Shown one piece after another: positions 16,677-25,641 of a stretch of DNA of 43,807 bases; the first letter of the stretch is position 1, and each line of letters begins with the position of its first letter. Source of the DNA: JAFGMR01 sp964632755 (GTDB lineage: Archaea; Halobacteriota; Methanosarcinia; Methanotrichales; Methanotrichaceae); the NCBI GenBank assembly GCA_964632755.1, contig CAZWDT010000019.1:1-43807 (forward strand), written 5' to 3'. The notes under the pieces were generated by a model. The model had not been told where the DNA came from, searched no databases, and saw nothing but the letters and a program-made list of their open reading frames with translations. The position numbers and the translations under genes were made by a program.

Positions 16677-17434
16677 GGATCTCCGAGGCTTTTCAAAACC
16701 GTCCGCTTTTGATCGCCTACATCTGCGCAGGCGATCCAACTGCCGAAGCCACGGTCGAGATCGCGCGCCGGCTTGAAAAGGCAGGCGCAGACATAATCGA
16801 GCTTGGGCTTCCCTTCTCCGACCCAATAGCCGATGGCCCTGTGATCCAGGCAGCATCTCAGCGGGCGCTAGCTTGCGGGATGAACACCGACCTCTACTTT
16901 GAGACCGTGGGCAATCTTGGAGTGAAGGTGCCAAAGGTCTTCATGGGCTATTACAATATGATACTACGCCGGGGCCTCGATCGCTTCGCTCGCGACTGCT
17001 CGAATAGCGGGATCTCCGGCTTGATCGTCCCCGACCTTCCTATGGAGGAGGCTGAGCCGCTTCGGTCGTCCTGTCTCGCCGAGGATGTCGACCTGATCTA
17101 CCTGATAGCTCCGAACACCCCGAAGGAGCGGATATCTTCGATCGTCGAGAGGAGCTCGGGCTTCATCTACCTGGTTGCAAGATCAGGCGTTACAGGCGCA
17201 AGGTCTGACCTTCTCGACTCAACCGCTGAGCTCATCGGGCGGGTGCCGGCGTCCCTCCCTCGCGCTGTCGGCTTTGGGATATCGACTCCGGAGCAGGCAG
17301 CTTCCGTTGTGCGGGCGGGAGCGGATGCGGCGATAGTGGGATCCGCCTGCGTCGATCTCGTCGCCCGGGGGGAGTACGATCGCCTGGAGGCGCTCATTCG
17401 GGAGATGAAGGATGCGGTTCTGAAGGCGAAGTGA
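16673..17434 (+). CDS. trpA: Tryptophan synthase alpha subunit
   Basis: A 253-residue TIM barrel that splits indole-3-glycerol phosphate into indole, passed to TrpB, and glyceraldehyde phosphate. The catalytic acids are Glu43 and Asp54 in IIELGLPFSDPIADGPVIQ. The phosphate-binding end is VGFGISTPEQA followed by GADAAIVGSA. The start is the TTG at 16673 that overlaps the trpB stop, with GGAGGGGG six bases upstream. Earlier codons in this frame are only trpB read in another frame. Confidence 0.97.
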   Translation: MRISEAFQNRPLLIAYICAGDPTAEATVEIARRLEKAGADIIELGLPFSDPIADGPVIQAASQRALACGMNTDLYFETVGNLGVKVPKVFMGYYNMILRRGLDRFARDCSNSGISGLIVPDLPMEEAEPLRSSCLAEDVDLIYLIAPNTPKERISSIVERSSGFIYLVARSGVTGARSDLLDSTAELIGRVPASLPRAVGFGISTPEQAASVVRAGADAAIVGSACVDLVARGEYDRLEALIREMKDAVLKAK

Positions 17435-17532
17435 CTCTTGCATTATAGCACAGGCTTGCTTTAGTCAAGGCCGATCTCCTCGATTTGTCGGAAGGTACGT
17501 ATGGAATGCAGGCTGGATGTAAAGGGGTGCAG

Positions 17533-17562
17533 AGATCCCCGCGCAGGTCAAGCGGGGGGTCT
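17533..17562 (+). terminator. Hairpin terminator after trpBA
   Basis: agatccccgc and gcggggggtct pair around a 9-nt loop, followed by ttcacttt. It lies about 100 bp after trpA and before the promoter of the next genes. Confidence 0.6.
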
Positions 17563-17737
17563 TTCACTTTGCATCATGATATGGGAAAATTCGGCTAAAT
17601 AGATATGCTGAAAGTAAATACTGTACAAATATGTTATTTCTGTTAAGTCATGTGACTGCGAAAAACATATATACCTTGATGGGGTATGAGAAACTGTCTA
17701 TTAATATAGGCATAAATTGATATGGAGGATGGTTTCG

Positions 17738-17914
17738 ATGCGCAGATTCTCGCCAGAACTGGATGAGCTTGATGGCCAAATAGTCAAGGAATTAGAGGAC
17801 CTGGGCGAGAGTCTTAGGAGCATCGATCCGAAGATCATATCTGCGATTAACCGAGATGCAAAATTCAGCGGATCTCTCAGGTATGAGGATTTGCATACTC
17901 GGTTTACTCTGTAA
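17738..17914 (+). CDS. Small acidic protein (58 aa), unrecognised
   Basis: Starts at ATG 17738, nine bases after GGAGG; an in-frame TTG at 17717 would run through that site. Residues 5-35 are predicted helical and acidic (PELDELDGQIVKELEDLGES). The last third is more basic and aromatic (NRDAKFSGSLRYEDLHTRF). There is no signal peptide, Cys or double-glycine motif. It stands eight bases before the putative cysteine peptidase gene and shares its promoter (TATA-like acatatatacc near 17664). It could be a regulator, an inhibitor (pro-peptide in trans), or a substrate of that enzyme. None of these can be chosen from sequence alone. Confidence 0.6.
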   Translation: MRRFSPELDELDGQIVKELEDLGESLRSIDPKIISAINRDAKFSGSLRYEDLHTRFTL

Positions 17915-17922
17915 GGCTATTC

Positions 17923-19377
17923 ATGTGCCAGTATGTAATGCCTATGGAAGAGGCAAAGCCGATTCTTGGCTCCTCCCCTCAGGCAATCTATATTTTGGAT
18001 TACTTGGATAATTTGGGTGCGCAAACAGCAATTATTGAGCACAATTATACGGATAGAGATTATATAATTGATTACTCAAAATTTTTCTCACGAGCTCATG
18101 AAACCTTCGATCGGTTCACACAGAGAATTCATTTCTTCACGATGTGCTTCACTCAATCGGAATTTGAATTGTGGATTCTCAAAAATAATATGCTTTGTTC
18201 GGATTCGGATTCCGTTCAATGGATCTCGAAGTTGAATGATAATTATGCGGGTTTTTGTATTATAAAACCCTTAAAAGATGAATATGGGTCGATAATCTTT
18301 GGGCGTACCTTGCTGACACCCCCAAAACATCAAAGCGATATTTATGAAGGGACTTTTTATATCCAAAAAAAATACACCATCAACCTTTTTGGAATACCTC
18401 TCTCGATCAATGCATTGCCTTTTCAAGTTCAGGATACTGCTGTTGCAGCCTGTGCGACCACAGCATTATGGGTAGCAAATAACAAATTGCAGGAGCTTTA
18501 TGGGACGCCCCAGCTTTCTCCAGTTGAAATAACGGAAATTGCAATTAACTTTATGGAAAAAAGTCGTAATTTCCCTTCACAAGGTCTTACCATCGTCGAG
18601 ATGCTAAACTTTTTTAGAAAAATTAATCTTGATTGCGATGTTATTAATATAAATTACATGAAATCCCTAATTGATAACAATGAAATCTCTAATTTAATAA
18701 AAGATAAGCAAGAAGTGTATTTAAAGACGATAGTCCCAGATGCAATAAAGGCCTTTTTATGCGCCGGAAATCCAATAATAGCCGGCATCAAGCTATTAAA
18801 ACACGATAGGGGATTAATTGAAGATGAGGATTTCCATTCGGTTGTCATCTGTGGTTATCATCAAGATGATCATGGTGTTATAGATACACTCTACGTGCAT
18901 GATGATCAGATCGGTCCGTATAGCCCAGTAAAATGTGCATCGAAGGACGGATCTTTCTTAGTTTGGAATTGTAAATGGCAAGACTATTATGATATCGATA
19001 AAGTCGAATTAGACCTATTAATAATCCCACTTTATTCAAAGATACGGTATAGTTTTAATAGAATGCATTTAGTCATTAGCGATTTGCGGGAGGAGTATTC
19101 GGTCTTTAAGCTTGATTTTTATTTATATAAGCTACAGGACTATAAAAAATATATATTGGACATACCTTTGAAGGAAAAGATTGAATTCTTAAAATGTCCG
19201 TTGCCTCGTTTCTTATGGGTTATTAGATCATACGCGAGAGATTATCATTTGCGCGATACAATAATTGATGCTACATCTCATTATCGCAGACCGATTTATG
19301 AGATAAATTATTTCAAATCCGTATGCACGCCTATAAAACTCCAAATTAAAAAAGAAGCTGAACCTCCTCCCAGTTAG
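17923..19377 (+). CDS. Putative papain/C39-like cysteine peptidase, AT-rich
   Basis: A 484-residue protein not matching a family I can name. The middle shows a papain-like order: Gln170, then Cys177 in QVQDTAVAACATTALW, a helix; a His in DEDFHSVVICGYH (His305) at the start of a strand; and an acid in LYVHDDQIGPY (Asp327 or 328). This is the layout of C39-like and transglutaminase-like folds, and I infer a thiol hydrolase. The flanks (1-160 and 370-484) look like separate alpha/beta and mixed domains. There are no membrane helices or signal. The gene is strongly AT-rich with A/T-ending codons, unlike the GC-rich trp and glycogen genes beside it, a sign of recent transfer. It is coupled to the 58-residue gene upstream. 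Confidence 0.55.
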   Translation: MCQYVMPMEEAKPILGSSPQAIYILDYLDNLGAQTAIIEHNYTDRDYIIDYSKFFSRAHETFDRFTQRIHFFTMCFTQSEFELWILKNNMLCSDSDSVQWISKLNDNYAGFCIIKPLKDEYGSIIFGRTLLTPPKHQSDIYEGTFYIQKKYTINLFGIPLSINALPFQVQDTAVAACATTALWVANNKLQELYGTPQLSPVEITEIAINFMEKSRNFPSQGLTIVEMLNFFRKINLDCDVININYMKSLIDNNEISNLIKDKQEVYLKTIVPDAIKAFLCAGNPIIAGIKLLKHDRGLIEDEDFHSVVICGYHQDDHGVIDTLYVHDDQIGPYSPVKCASKDGSFLVWNCKWQDYYDIDKVELDLLIIPLYSKIRYSFNRMHLVISDLREEYSVFKLDFYLYKLQDYKKYILDIPLKEKIEFLKCPLPRFLWVIRSYARDYHLRDTIIDATSHYRRPIYEINYFKSVCTPIKLQIKKEAEPPPS

Positions 19378-19551
19378 ATTTGAACTACAGATTCTTTCGA
19401 GGAGTCGTAATATGGCTTAATTGCAATCCATTTAATTCGGTTGGATAGCATCTTACTTTACACTTAGCTTTGGACGGGCTATACACTAGGAGAATATACC
19501 CATGATCAATAATTTGATCACATATATCAGGTCAGGTCACAGGTGGCAGCT

Positions 19552-21030
19552 ATGACCGACATCTCTCTCTGCTTCGAGGTCCACCAGCCCTTGAGGCTGA
19601 GAAAGGACCTCTTCTGGGGAGGATCCCTGCACAAGAGGGTAGCCTCCGGGGACCTGCTGGACCTATACTTCGATTGCGAGGAGAACAGGCGCATCTTCCA
19701 GCGGGTGGCTGCGAAGTGCTACCTGCCCGCAAACGCTGTGATCGGGGAGGAGATCAGGCGTTTTGCCGAGTCGGAGCGTCCATTCAAGGTGGCCTACAGC
19801 TTCTCTGGAACCTTCCTCGACCAGTGCAGCAAGTTCCAGCCGGAAGTCCTCGCCTCCTTCCAGGACCTCGTTGGAACTGGCATGGTCGAGATCTTGGAGC
19901 AGACGTACTACCATTCCCTCTCAAGCCTCTACAAGGAAAAGGGGGAGTTCGAGGAACAGGTCAAGATGCATCGAGAGCTCGTCTGGGACCTATTTGGGCA
20001 GCGGCCGACATTCTTCGAGAATACCGAGCTTCTCTACGACGACCGGATAGCCTCTATGGTTGCCTCCATGGGCTACAAGGGGATCTTCACCGAAGGGGTT
20101 GTGGCCGACCCCGGCTTCGTCTACAGGCCCAGGGGATCCGACCTCTCCCTTCTGCTTCGCAACTACCAGCTCACCGACGACGTAGGCTTTCGGTTCTCAG
20201 CTCGCTGGTGGAGCGAATATCCATTGACGGCTGACAAGTACTCTTCGTGGCTTGCCAGAACGCCCGGCCAATGCATCAACCTCTTCTGCGACTACGAGAC
20301 ATTCGGCGAACACCAATGGGAGGAGACGGGGATCTTCCACTTCCTTCGATACCTACCCCGCGAGATCAACAGGTGGCCACACCTCGCCTTTGCAACCCCT
20401 AGCGAGATCGTGGAGAAGCATCCGGCCCACAGGGATATCAGCGTACCTCGCACCGTCTCCTGGGCAGACCTCGAGAGGGATACGAGCTGCTGGCTCGGAA
20501 ACGCCTTGCAGTGGGCGTGTTTCCTCTACCAGCAGAGGCTCGAAGGGCCTATAAAGGATAGCGGCGACGCTGAGCTCCTCTCCATCTGGAGGTCCCTATG
20601 CATGAGCGACCACCTCTACTACCTCTTCACAAGGGGCGGGGGTCCAGGGGAGGTGCACAGCTACTTCAGCCCGTATGAGAGCGCATACGACGCTGCGGTC
20701 ACCTACTTCTCCGCTTTGTCCGACCTGGAGTTCAGGCTCAGGCAGAGGCTGACGCTCGCCGACCATCCCTTCCGCTTCTCGGAGGGACCGGACCAGTTCA
20801 CCGGAGAGGTCGCATGGAGCCTGGAGTCGATGGTCCGCGCCATATCAAAGATTGATATCGAGATCCTGGAAGGCCACATGGTTCGCGGAGACCTCGCCCG
20901 ATGGGCAAAGGACAGCCTAGGCGATGCCGATCTCGCCGCTGGAATCGCGGATCTCACAGGCCTCGAGGGCCAGAGGCTGAGAAAGGCCCTTTTGAGACGG
21001 ATGGACGAACGGCTCGATAGGGGTGGTTGA
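19552..21030 (+). CDS. Glycoside hydrolase family 57 alpha-amylase
   Basis: A 492-residue GH57 enzyme. Conserved regions in order: CFEVHQPLRL (7-16), YSFSGTFLDQ (82-91), GYKGIFTEGV with the likely nucleophile Glu181, and CDYETFGEHQW with the likely acid Asp247. This is the alpha-amylase branch of GH57, which cuts alpha-1,4 bonds in glycogen or starch. No signal peptide is present, so it acts in the cytoplasm on stored glycogen. I chose ATG 19552, five bases after AGGTGG; the GTG at 19543 lies in that site. A TATA-like cacatatatc is about 28 bp upstream. The next gene, a debranching enzyme, follows at once. Confidence 0.92.
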   Translation: MTDISLCFEVHQPLRLRKDLFWGGSLHKRVASGDLLDLYFDCEENRRIFQRVAAKCYLPANAVIGEEIRRFAESERPFKVAYSFSGTFLDQCSKFQPEVLASFQDLVGTGMVEILEQTYYHSLSSLYKEKGEFEEQVKMHRELVWDLFGQRPTFFENTELLYDDRIASMVASMGYKGIFTEGVVADPGFVYRPRGSDLSLLLRNYQLTDDVGFRFSARWWSEYPLTADKYSSWLARTPGQCINLFCDYETFGEHQWEETGIFHFLRYLPREINRWPHLAFATPSEIVEKHPAHRDISVPRTVSWADLERDTSCWLGNALQWACFLYQQRLEGPIKDSGDAELLSIWRSLCMSDHLYYLFTRGGGPGEVHSYFSPYESAYDAAVTYFSALSDLEFRLRQRLTLADHPFRFSEGPDQFTGEVAWSLESMVRAISKIDIEILEGHMVRGDLARWAKDSLGDADLAAGIADLTGLEGQRLRKALLRRMDERLDRGG

Positions 21031-21031
21031 G

Positions 21032-22936
21032 ATGGCAATCGATGCCAGCGCAGTCGATCTCCGCTGGCGGGCGGAATCGCTCGATGAGGGGGAGAGGTTC
21101 CAGGAGGGCTTCGACCTCGAATGGCTGATTGCAAATGGGATCGGGGGCTACGCATCATCGACCGCGGTTGTCGTCAACACCAGAGCCTATCATGGCCTGC
21201 TCGTGGGAGCGAAAGAGCCGCCAGTTGAGCGAACGCTCCTCCTCTCATCCCTCGACGAGGAGGTGGTAGCAGGTAACGCGAGCTTCCACCTCTCGAACCA
21301 TCAGTACCCGGGAGCGATTTATCCCGAAGGCTATCGAATGCTCGAGGAGTTCTCGATCGATCCCCTTCCTCGATGGCGGTATCGGGCAGGCGAGGTCGTG
21401 GTCGAGAAGACCGTCTCCATGATCCGGGGCGAGAACACGACAATCGTCCGCTACAGCGTGGAAGGCGATTGCCTCCTTCGGATCCGCCCGCTCATAACAT
21501 GTCGAAGCTTCCATGCTCCAGCCGGCCGCCCCGAGCTTCGCACAAGGGAGATCCCAGGAGGGTTCTCGATCGAGTGCGACGTGGATCTTGCAGTCATCTC
21601 CGACTGGGGCCGTTTCGTCCTCGATCCACACTGGTACTACAACCTGGAGTACGAGATCGAGAGAAGGCGCGGCCTTGCCTGGCGAGAAGACCTGCTCTCT
21701 CCAGGCCAGTTCGAGGTGGAGGTGGAAGGGGAAGCCTCCTTCTCGATCATGGCCTCGATCGATAGGGCCAGATTCGTTGGAGCGGATACAAAGGCCGAGA
21801 GCTCGCGCCTGATCGATCTTATGGCAGCGCTCGATCCAGTGCTTAGACCTCTGGCGAAGGCTGCTGACTCGTTTATAGTGCGGCGCGGAGATGGCCTAAG
21901 CATCATCGCAGGGTATCACTGGTTCGATGATTGGGGGCGCGATGCCATGATCTCCCTGCCGGGGCTGCTGCTCGTCCCAGGCAGGTATGAGGAGGCTCGA
22001 GATGTCCTATTCACATTCGCGCGCGCTATATTGGATGGCGTGCTTCCTAATGACCTCGGCGCCCTCTCCTACAACACCGCCGACGCCTCCCTCCTCTTCA
22101 TCCATGCGTTCAGTAGATACTACCGCTACTCCGGCGACTTGGACGCGGTGCGAACGCTGTGGCCCTCCCTCTCTGGAATCGTGGAGGCCTATCGCAGGGG
22201 AACAAACGTCGCCTGGATGGACTCGGACGGTCTGATCTTTTGCCGGGCAGGGATGACGTGGATGGACGCCAGAGTCGACGGCGCATGCGTCACGCCCAGG
22301 GAGGGGAAGCCCTGCGAGATCAACGCGCTCTGGTACGGGGCTCTGCGCATCATGGAGAGGCTCGCCCCCCTCGTGGGAGAGCCATGGGATGCAAGCCTTG
22401 CAAAGCAGGTGAAGAGGAGCTATCGCCGCTTCTGGAATCCGGGGAAGGATTGCCTATTCGATCTGATCGATCCGCTTGATGCCGCTATCAGGCCGAATCA
22501 GGTCGTTGCCGCATCGGTCTCGTTCGACCTCATCTCCAGGGATCGTCGAAAGGCAATCGTCGATAAGGCAGAGATCGATCTCTTGACGCCCTATGGGCTT
22601 CGCACGCTCTCGCCGGACGACCCAACGTATGCTGGCCGCTACGAGGGTGGTCCACGGGAGAGGGACTCTGCCTACCACCAGGGCACGGTCTGGCCCTGGC
22701 TGATCGGCCCGTTCATCGAAGCTCGCCTTGCAGCCAGCAGGCATAGCGCAAGGAGCAAGAAGGAGGCGAAGGAGATGCTCCGCCCCCTTCTTGCCGATGC
22801 AAAGGCAATGGGGAGCATAGCCGAGGTCTACGACGGAGACCTCCCGCACCGGCCGGGAGGCTGCTTCTCCCAGGCATGGTCGGTTGCCGAGGTGATGAGA
22901 GCCTGGCACGAGGGCGTGATGGAGCGGGGTCCATGA
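21032..22936 (+). CDS. Glycogen debranching enzyme (amylo-alpha-1,6-glucosidase), archaeal type
   Basis: A 634-residue protein of the archaeal/bacterial GDE family. The N-terminal half begins with the signature NGIGGYASSTAVVVNTRAYH and LLLSSLDEEV; the C-terminal (alpha/alpha)6 barrel has AGYHWFDDWGRDAMISLPG, and YHQGTVWPWLIGPF. It removes alpha-1,6 branches of glycogen. The start is ATG 21032, just after the GH57 stop, with GGGGTGG upstream; GTG 21023 would overlap. Together with the amylase it forms a two-gene cytoplasmic glycogen-breakdown unit. Confidence 0.94.
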   Translation: MAIDASAVDLRWRAESLDEGERFQEGFDLEWLIANGIGGYASSTAVVVNTRAYHGLLVGAKEPPVERTLLLSSLDEEVVAGNASFHLSNHQYPGAIYPEGYRMLEEFSIDPLPRWRYRAGEVVVEKTVSMIRGENTTIVRYSVEGDCLLRIRPLITCRSFHAPAGRPELRTREIPGGFSIECDVDLAVISDWGRFVLDPHWYYNLEYEIERRRGLAWREDLLSPGQFEVEVEGEASFSIMASIDRARFVGADTKAESSRLIDLMAALDPVLRPLAKAADSFIVRRGDGLSIIAGYHWFDDWGRDAMISLPGLLLVPGRYEEARDVLFTFARAILDGVLPNDLGALSYNTADASLLFIHAFSRYYRYSGDLDAVRTLWPSLSGIVEAYRRGTNVAWMDSDGLIFCRAGMTWMDARVDGACVTPREGKPCEINALWYGALRIMERLAPLVGEPWDASLAKQVKRSYRRFWNPGKDCLFDLIDPLDAAIRPNQVVAASVSFDLISRDRRKAIVDKAEIDLLTPYGLRTLSPDDPTYAGRYEGGPRERDSAYHQGTVWPWLIGPFIEARLAASRHSARSKKEAKEMLRPLLADAKAMGSIAEVYDGDLPHRPGGCFSQAWSVAEVMRAWHEGVMERGP

Positions 22937-23345
22937 ATTCCCGTTCATAATCTCCTTCAAAAGTCGTCGATAATTTACGTCACCACCATAATTGGACAGT
23001 TTTACACCGCCATCGACAGCCCTGAAGATGCGCATTGGCGACTTAATCCTCGATAAGCCTTAGCTTCGGGAAATCCCCCTTCGAGACAAAGGTCTTGGCT
23101 TGCAAAGGTTACAACGAGGACTATAATTCTTTATGCACAATGCTCGCCCTCTGCAATTCGATCATCACCGAAGATTATGCACCATCCCTTAAGTCGGTTT
23201 CCTGCCCATCCCAGCCGCAGCTTGCTGCGGGGTGCGCCGTCGCCGTTTTGACTCACTCACCGTAGACCGCGGGGGATCCCTCCTTTCCGCGTGGCTTAAT
23301 ATCCGATGACCTCCACCATATCTCGCAGGAGGGTTTCGTCTGGCG
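22937..23345. other. 409-bp gap with a REP-like repeat and a promoter
   Basis: No gene is supported. It contains REP-like copy A (23215-23255) and, near its right end, a TATA-like gcttaatatcc (about 23294) and GGAGGG (about 23329) serving the next gene. A short leftward reading at 23050-23095 ends in KGDFPKLRLIED and may be gene debris, but it is too short to name. Confidence 0.5.
23215..23255 (+). repeat. REP-like dispersed repeat, copy A
   Basis: A perfect hairpin CCGCAG-CTTG-CTGCGG followed by ggtgcgccgtcgccgttttg and actca. The same core occurs at 24192 and, inverted, at 27131. Confidence 0.7.
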
Positions 23346-24146
23346 GTGCCTAAGGAGATCGTGGACCTGGTAGGGCGTTTCGAGGTCAACGAGGATATCT
23401 ACAAGTCTTCAGAGTATAACGAGCAGGAGATCCGAGAGGAGTTCATAAACCCATTCTTCGAGGCGTTGGGGTGGGATGTGAACAATCGGGGTGGTCTTCC
23501 GGCTGATCAGAAGGACGTCAAGCCCGAGGACTCCATCGAGGTCTCCGGGCGAATCAAGAACCCTGACTACAGCTTCCGCGTGAACAAGAAGCGCGAGTTC
23601 CTAGTAGAGGCCAAGAGGCCTTCGGTTAATATCGAGGGGGGGACTTATCCAGCATTCCAAGTACGGAGCTACTCCTGGTCCGCCGGCCTTCCCATATCCA
23701 TAGTAACCGACTTCGAGGAGTTCGCAGTCTACGACTGCCGCAGTGAACCCTCCAAGGCAGACAGGTCCACCAAAGACCGAATCATGCTTGTCAAATACTA
23801 CCAGTACGAGAAGCGCTGGGACGAGATAGCTGCCCTCTTCTCCAAGGAGGCGGTGGTTTCCGGCTCTCTGAGACGCTTGTTCCAAGAAGTCTTTGTGAAA
23901 ACTCTTCCCATCCGCACCATCGACTTCTCCGACCCCCAGGACGTAGCCCGCCACGACCGCATGGTCTCCCTGGTGGAGCGGATGCTCGCCCTCCACAAGC
24001 AGATGCCAGCAGCCAAGACGCCCCAGGAGCAGACCGCCCTCCAGCGCCAGATAAAGGCCACGGATAAGCAGATAGACGGCCTGGTCTACGAGCTGTACGG
24101 CCTGACTGAGGACGAGATAAGGATCGTGGAGGGGCAGTCAAGCTAG
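23346..24146 (+). CDS. Type IIG (Eco57I-like) restriction enzyme with the central part deleted
   Basis: A 266-residue protein whose two ends match the ends of much longer type IIG restriction-modification proteins. Residues 1-175 are the N-terminal nuclease domain: EIREEFINPFFEALGWD, and a PD-ExK core with Asp74 (NPDYSF) and Glu88/Lys90 (FLVEAKRPS). Residues from about 186 are the extreme C-terminal tail: LPIRTIDFSDPQDVARHDRM and LVYELYGLTEDEIRIVEG. The adenine methyltransferase (with NPPY) and target-recognition domains that should lie between, some 700-800 residues, are absent, and the frame is kept across the junction. It may be a decayed gene or a free nuclease; a nuclease without its methylase would be risky, so loss of cutting is likely. 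GTG 23346 with GGAGGG upstream is the start. Confidence 0.8.
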   Translation: MPKEIVDLVGRFEVNEDIYKSSEYNEQEIREEFINPFFEALGWDVNNRGGLPADQKDVKPEDSIEVSGRIKNPDYSFRVNKKREFLVEAKRPSVNIEGGTYPAFQVRSYSWSAGLPISIVTDFEEFAVYDCRSEPSKADRSTKDRIMLVKYYQYEKRWDEIAALFSKEAVVSGSLRRLFQEVFVKTLPIRTIDFSDPQDVARHDRMVSLVERMLALHKQMPAAKTPQEQTALQRQIKATDKQIDGLVYELYGLTEDEIRIVEGQSS

Positions 24147-24191
24147 ACCATAATCCGTTTCGTCGGGGACGTTCATCTTAGAACGTGGTAT

Positions 24192-24228
24192 CCCGCAGCT
24201 TACTGCGGGGTGCGCCGCCGTTTGACTA
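24192..24228 (+). repeat. REP-like dispersed repeat, copy B
   Basis: Perfect hairpin CCCGCAG-CTTA-CTGCGGG followed by gtgcgccgccgtttgacta. It is shorter than copy A by a few bases in the GC-rich part. It lies 45 bp after the restriction-like gene. Confidence 0.7.
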
Positions 24229-24319
24229 TTGGTTGCATCAAAACAGGCTGTAATTGATATGAAGGCAAGAATGGCACGGATAAATATGCGATGTATTTGC
24301 CGAGAGAGGAAATCAAATC

Positions 24320-25564
24320 GTGCATAATGATAGTCATTTATTACTTCTAAACATATGGGCGAACCAGCTTGAAGAGATACCTAGCTGGGTTTGGGGTATT
24401 TCCAGTATTATAGGTATTATCATAACGATAATTTTAGGATATGGGTACTCTAAAAAATTGAGCAACCAAACTGAGAAAAACATAGTAGAGAAACTCGAAC
24501 ATTGTATTAATGAAAAAGTAAGTAGCCAAGGTAAGCCAGCTAGTTCATTTTGCGATGAAATCGTAGAAGATGCTAAACGACTGCAAAACGCCACTTCTAA
24601 TTATGATCGAGGGTTAAGTAAAGCAACATTAGGTGATCTTGGTGGTGCTGAAGCCGAATTTAATAAAGCCATTGAGCTGCAATTGCCCGTGCTTTCAAAA
24701 TATTATTTCCAAAGAGGCAATATACGGTATCTTCAGAAAAAGTTCAAAGATGCATGCATAGATTATTCCGAAGCAATTAAAATCAATCCTGACTTTGCCG
24801 AGGCTTGGAACAACAAAGGCGTTGCTTACTATTCCCAGGGCAACTACGCTGAAGCCATCAGGTGCTGGGACGAGGCTATCAGTATAAATCCTGACGATGC
24901 CGGTGCTTGGAACAACAAAGGCAATGCTTACGATGACCAGGGCAACTATACTGAGGCTATCAGATGCTGGGACGAAGCCATCAGGATAAATCCTGACTAT
25001 GCCGAGCCTTGGTACAACAAAGGCGTTGCTCTCGCCGACCATGGCAATTACGCCGAAGCCATTAGATGCTACGACGAAGCCATCAGGATAAATCCTGACC
25101 TTGCCGAGGCTTGGAACAACAAAGGCGTTGCTCTCGCCAACCAGGGCAACTACGCTGAAGCCATCAGATGCTACGACGAGGCTATCAGGCTCAATCCTGA
25201 TTCTGCCATAGCTTGGAATGGCAAAGGCATTGCTCTTGGAAAGCAGGGCAACAACGACGAGGCCCACAGGTGCTTTGACGAGGCTATCAGGCTCAATCCT
25301 GACTATGCCGAGCCTTGGTACAACAAAGGCGTTGCTTACTATTCCCAGGGCAACTACGCTGAGGCCATCAGATGCTGGGACGAAGCCATCCGGATAAATC
25401 CTGACTATGCCGAGGCTTGGTGCAACAAAGGCGTTGCTCTTCAAAAGCAGGGCAACTACACCGAGGCCAATGCAGCCTTCGCCAGGGCACGGGAACTGGG
25501 GCTGGGGTTTCCGGTTCCTCCTCGCAAAATAATCTCGATCCTCGGGGATGGGGGGAAGCCATAA
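24320..25564 (+). CDS. Membrane-anchored TPR protein
   Basis: A 414-residue protein. One hydrophobic segment near the N-terminus (VWGISSIIGIIITIILGYGY, about residues 24-44) anchors it. A polar linker follows, then two degenerate and seven strong 34-residue TPR units (AWNNKGVALANQGNYAEAIR, CYDEAIRINPDYAE). The last unit ends ANAAFARARELGLG. TPR arrays bind other proteins; the partner is unknown. The first 130 codons are AT-rich and the repeats are GC-richer, which suggests the array was exchanged with the neighbouring TPR gene. The GTG at 24320 is the start, with TATA-like gataaatatg some 40 bp upstream. The array is on the cytoplasmic or outer face depending on topology, which I cannot settle. 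Confidence 0.85.
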   Translation: MHNDSHLLLLNIWANQLEEIPSWVWGISSIIGIIITIILGYGYSKKLSNQTEKNIVEKLEHCINEKVSSQGKPASSFCDEIVEDAKRLQNATSNYDRGLSKATLGDLGGAEAEFNKAIELQLPVLSKYYFQRGNIRYLQKKFKDACIDYSEAIKINPDFAEAWNNKGVAYYSQGNYAEAIRCWDEAISINPDDAGAWNNKGNAYDDQGNYTEAIRCWDEAIRINPDYAEPWYNKGVALADHGNYAEAIRCYDEAIRINPDLAEAWNNKGVALANQGNYAEAIRCYDEAIRLNPDSAIAWNGKGIALGKQGNNDEAHRCFDEAIRLNPDYAEPWYNKGVAYYSQGNYAEAIRCWDEAIRINPDYAEAWCNKGVALQKQGNYTEANAAFARARELGLGFPVPPRKIISILGDGGKP

Positions 25565-25580
25565 ATTCATCAACCGATCT

Positions 25581-25599
25581 TTATAAGGAAGCCTTATAA
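25581..25599 (+). promoter_or_regulatory. Perfect dyad over a TATA-like sequence
   Basis: TTATAAGG-AAG-CCTTATAA, an 8-bp perfect inverted repeat containing two TATA-like halves. It lies about 45-60 bp before the structured RNA, a suitable place for its promoter and for a dimeric regulator. Confidence 0.4.
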
Positions 25600-25641
25600 T
25601 AAACGATCTTTCGGAGGATGGGGGAATTTATGCCTCCGAGG

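Noticed and set aside
23050..23095. Leftward fragment ending KGDFPKLRLIED as a possible toxin-gene remnant
   Set aside because: Only about 18 codons before a stop; too short to assign to a family.
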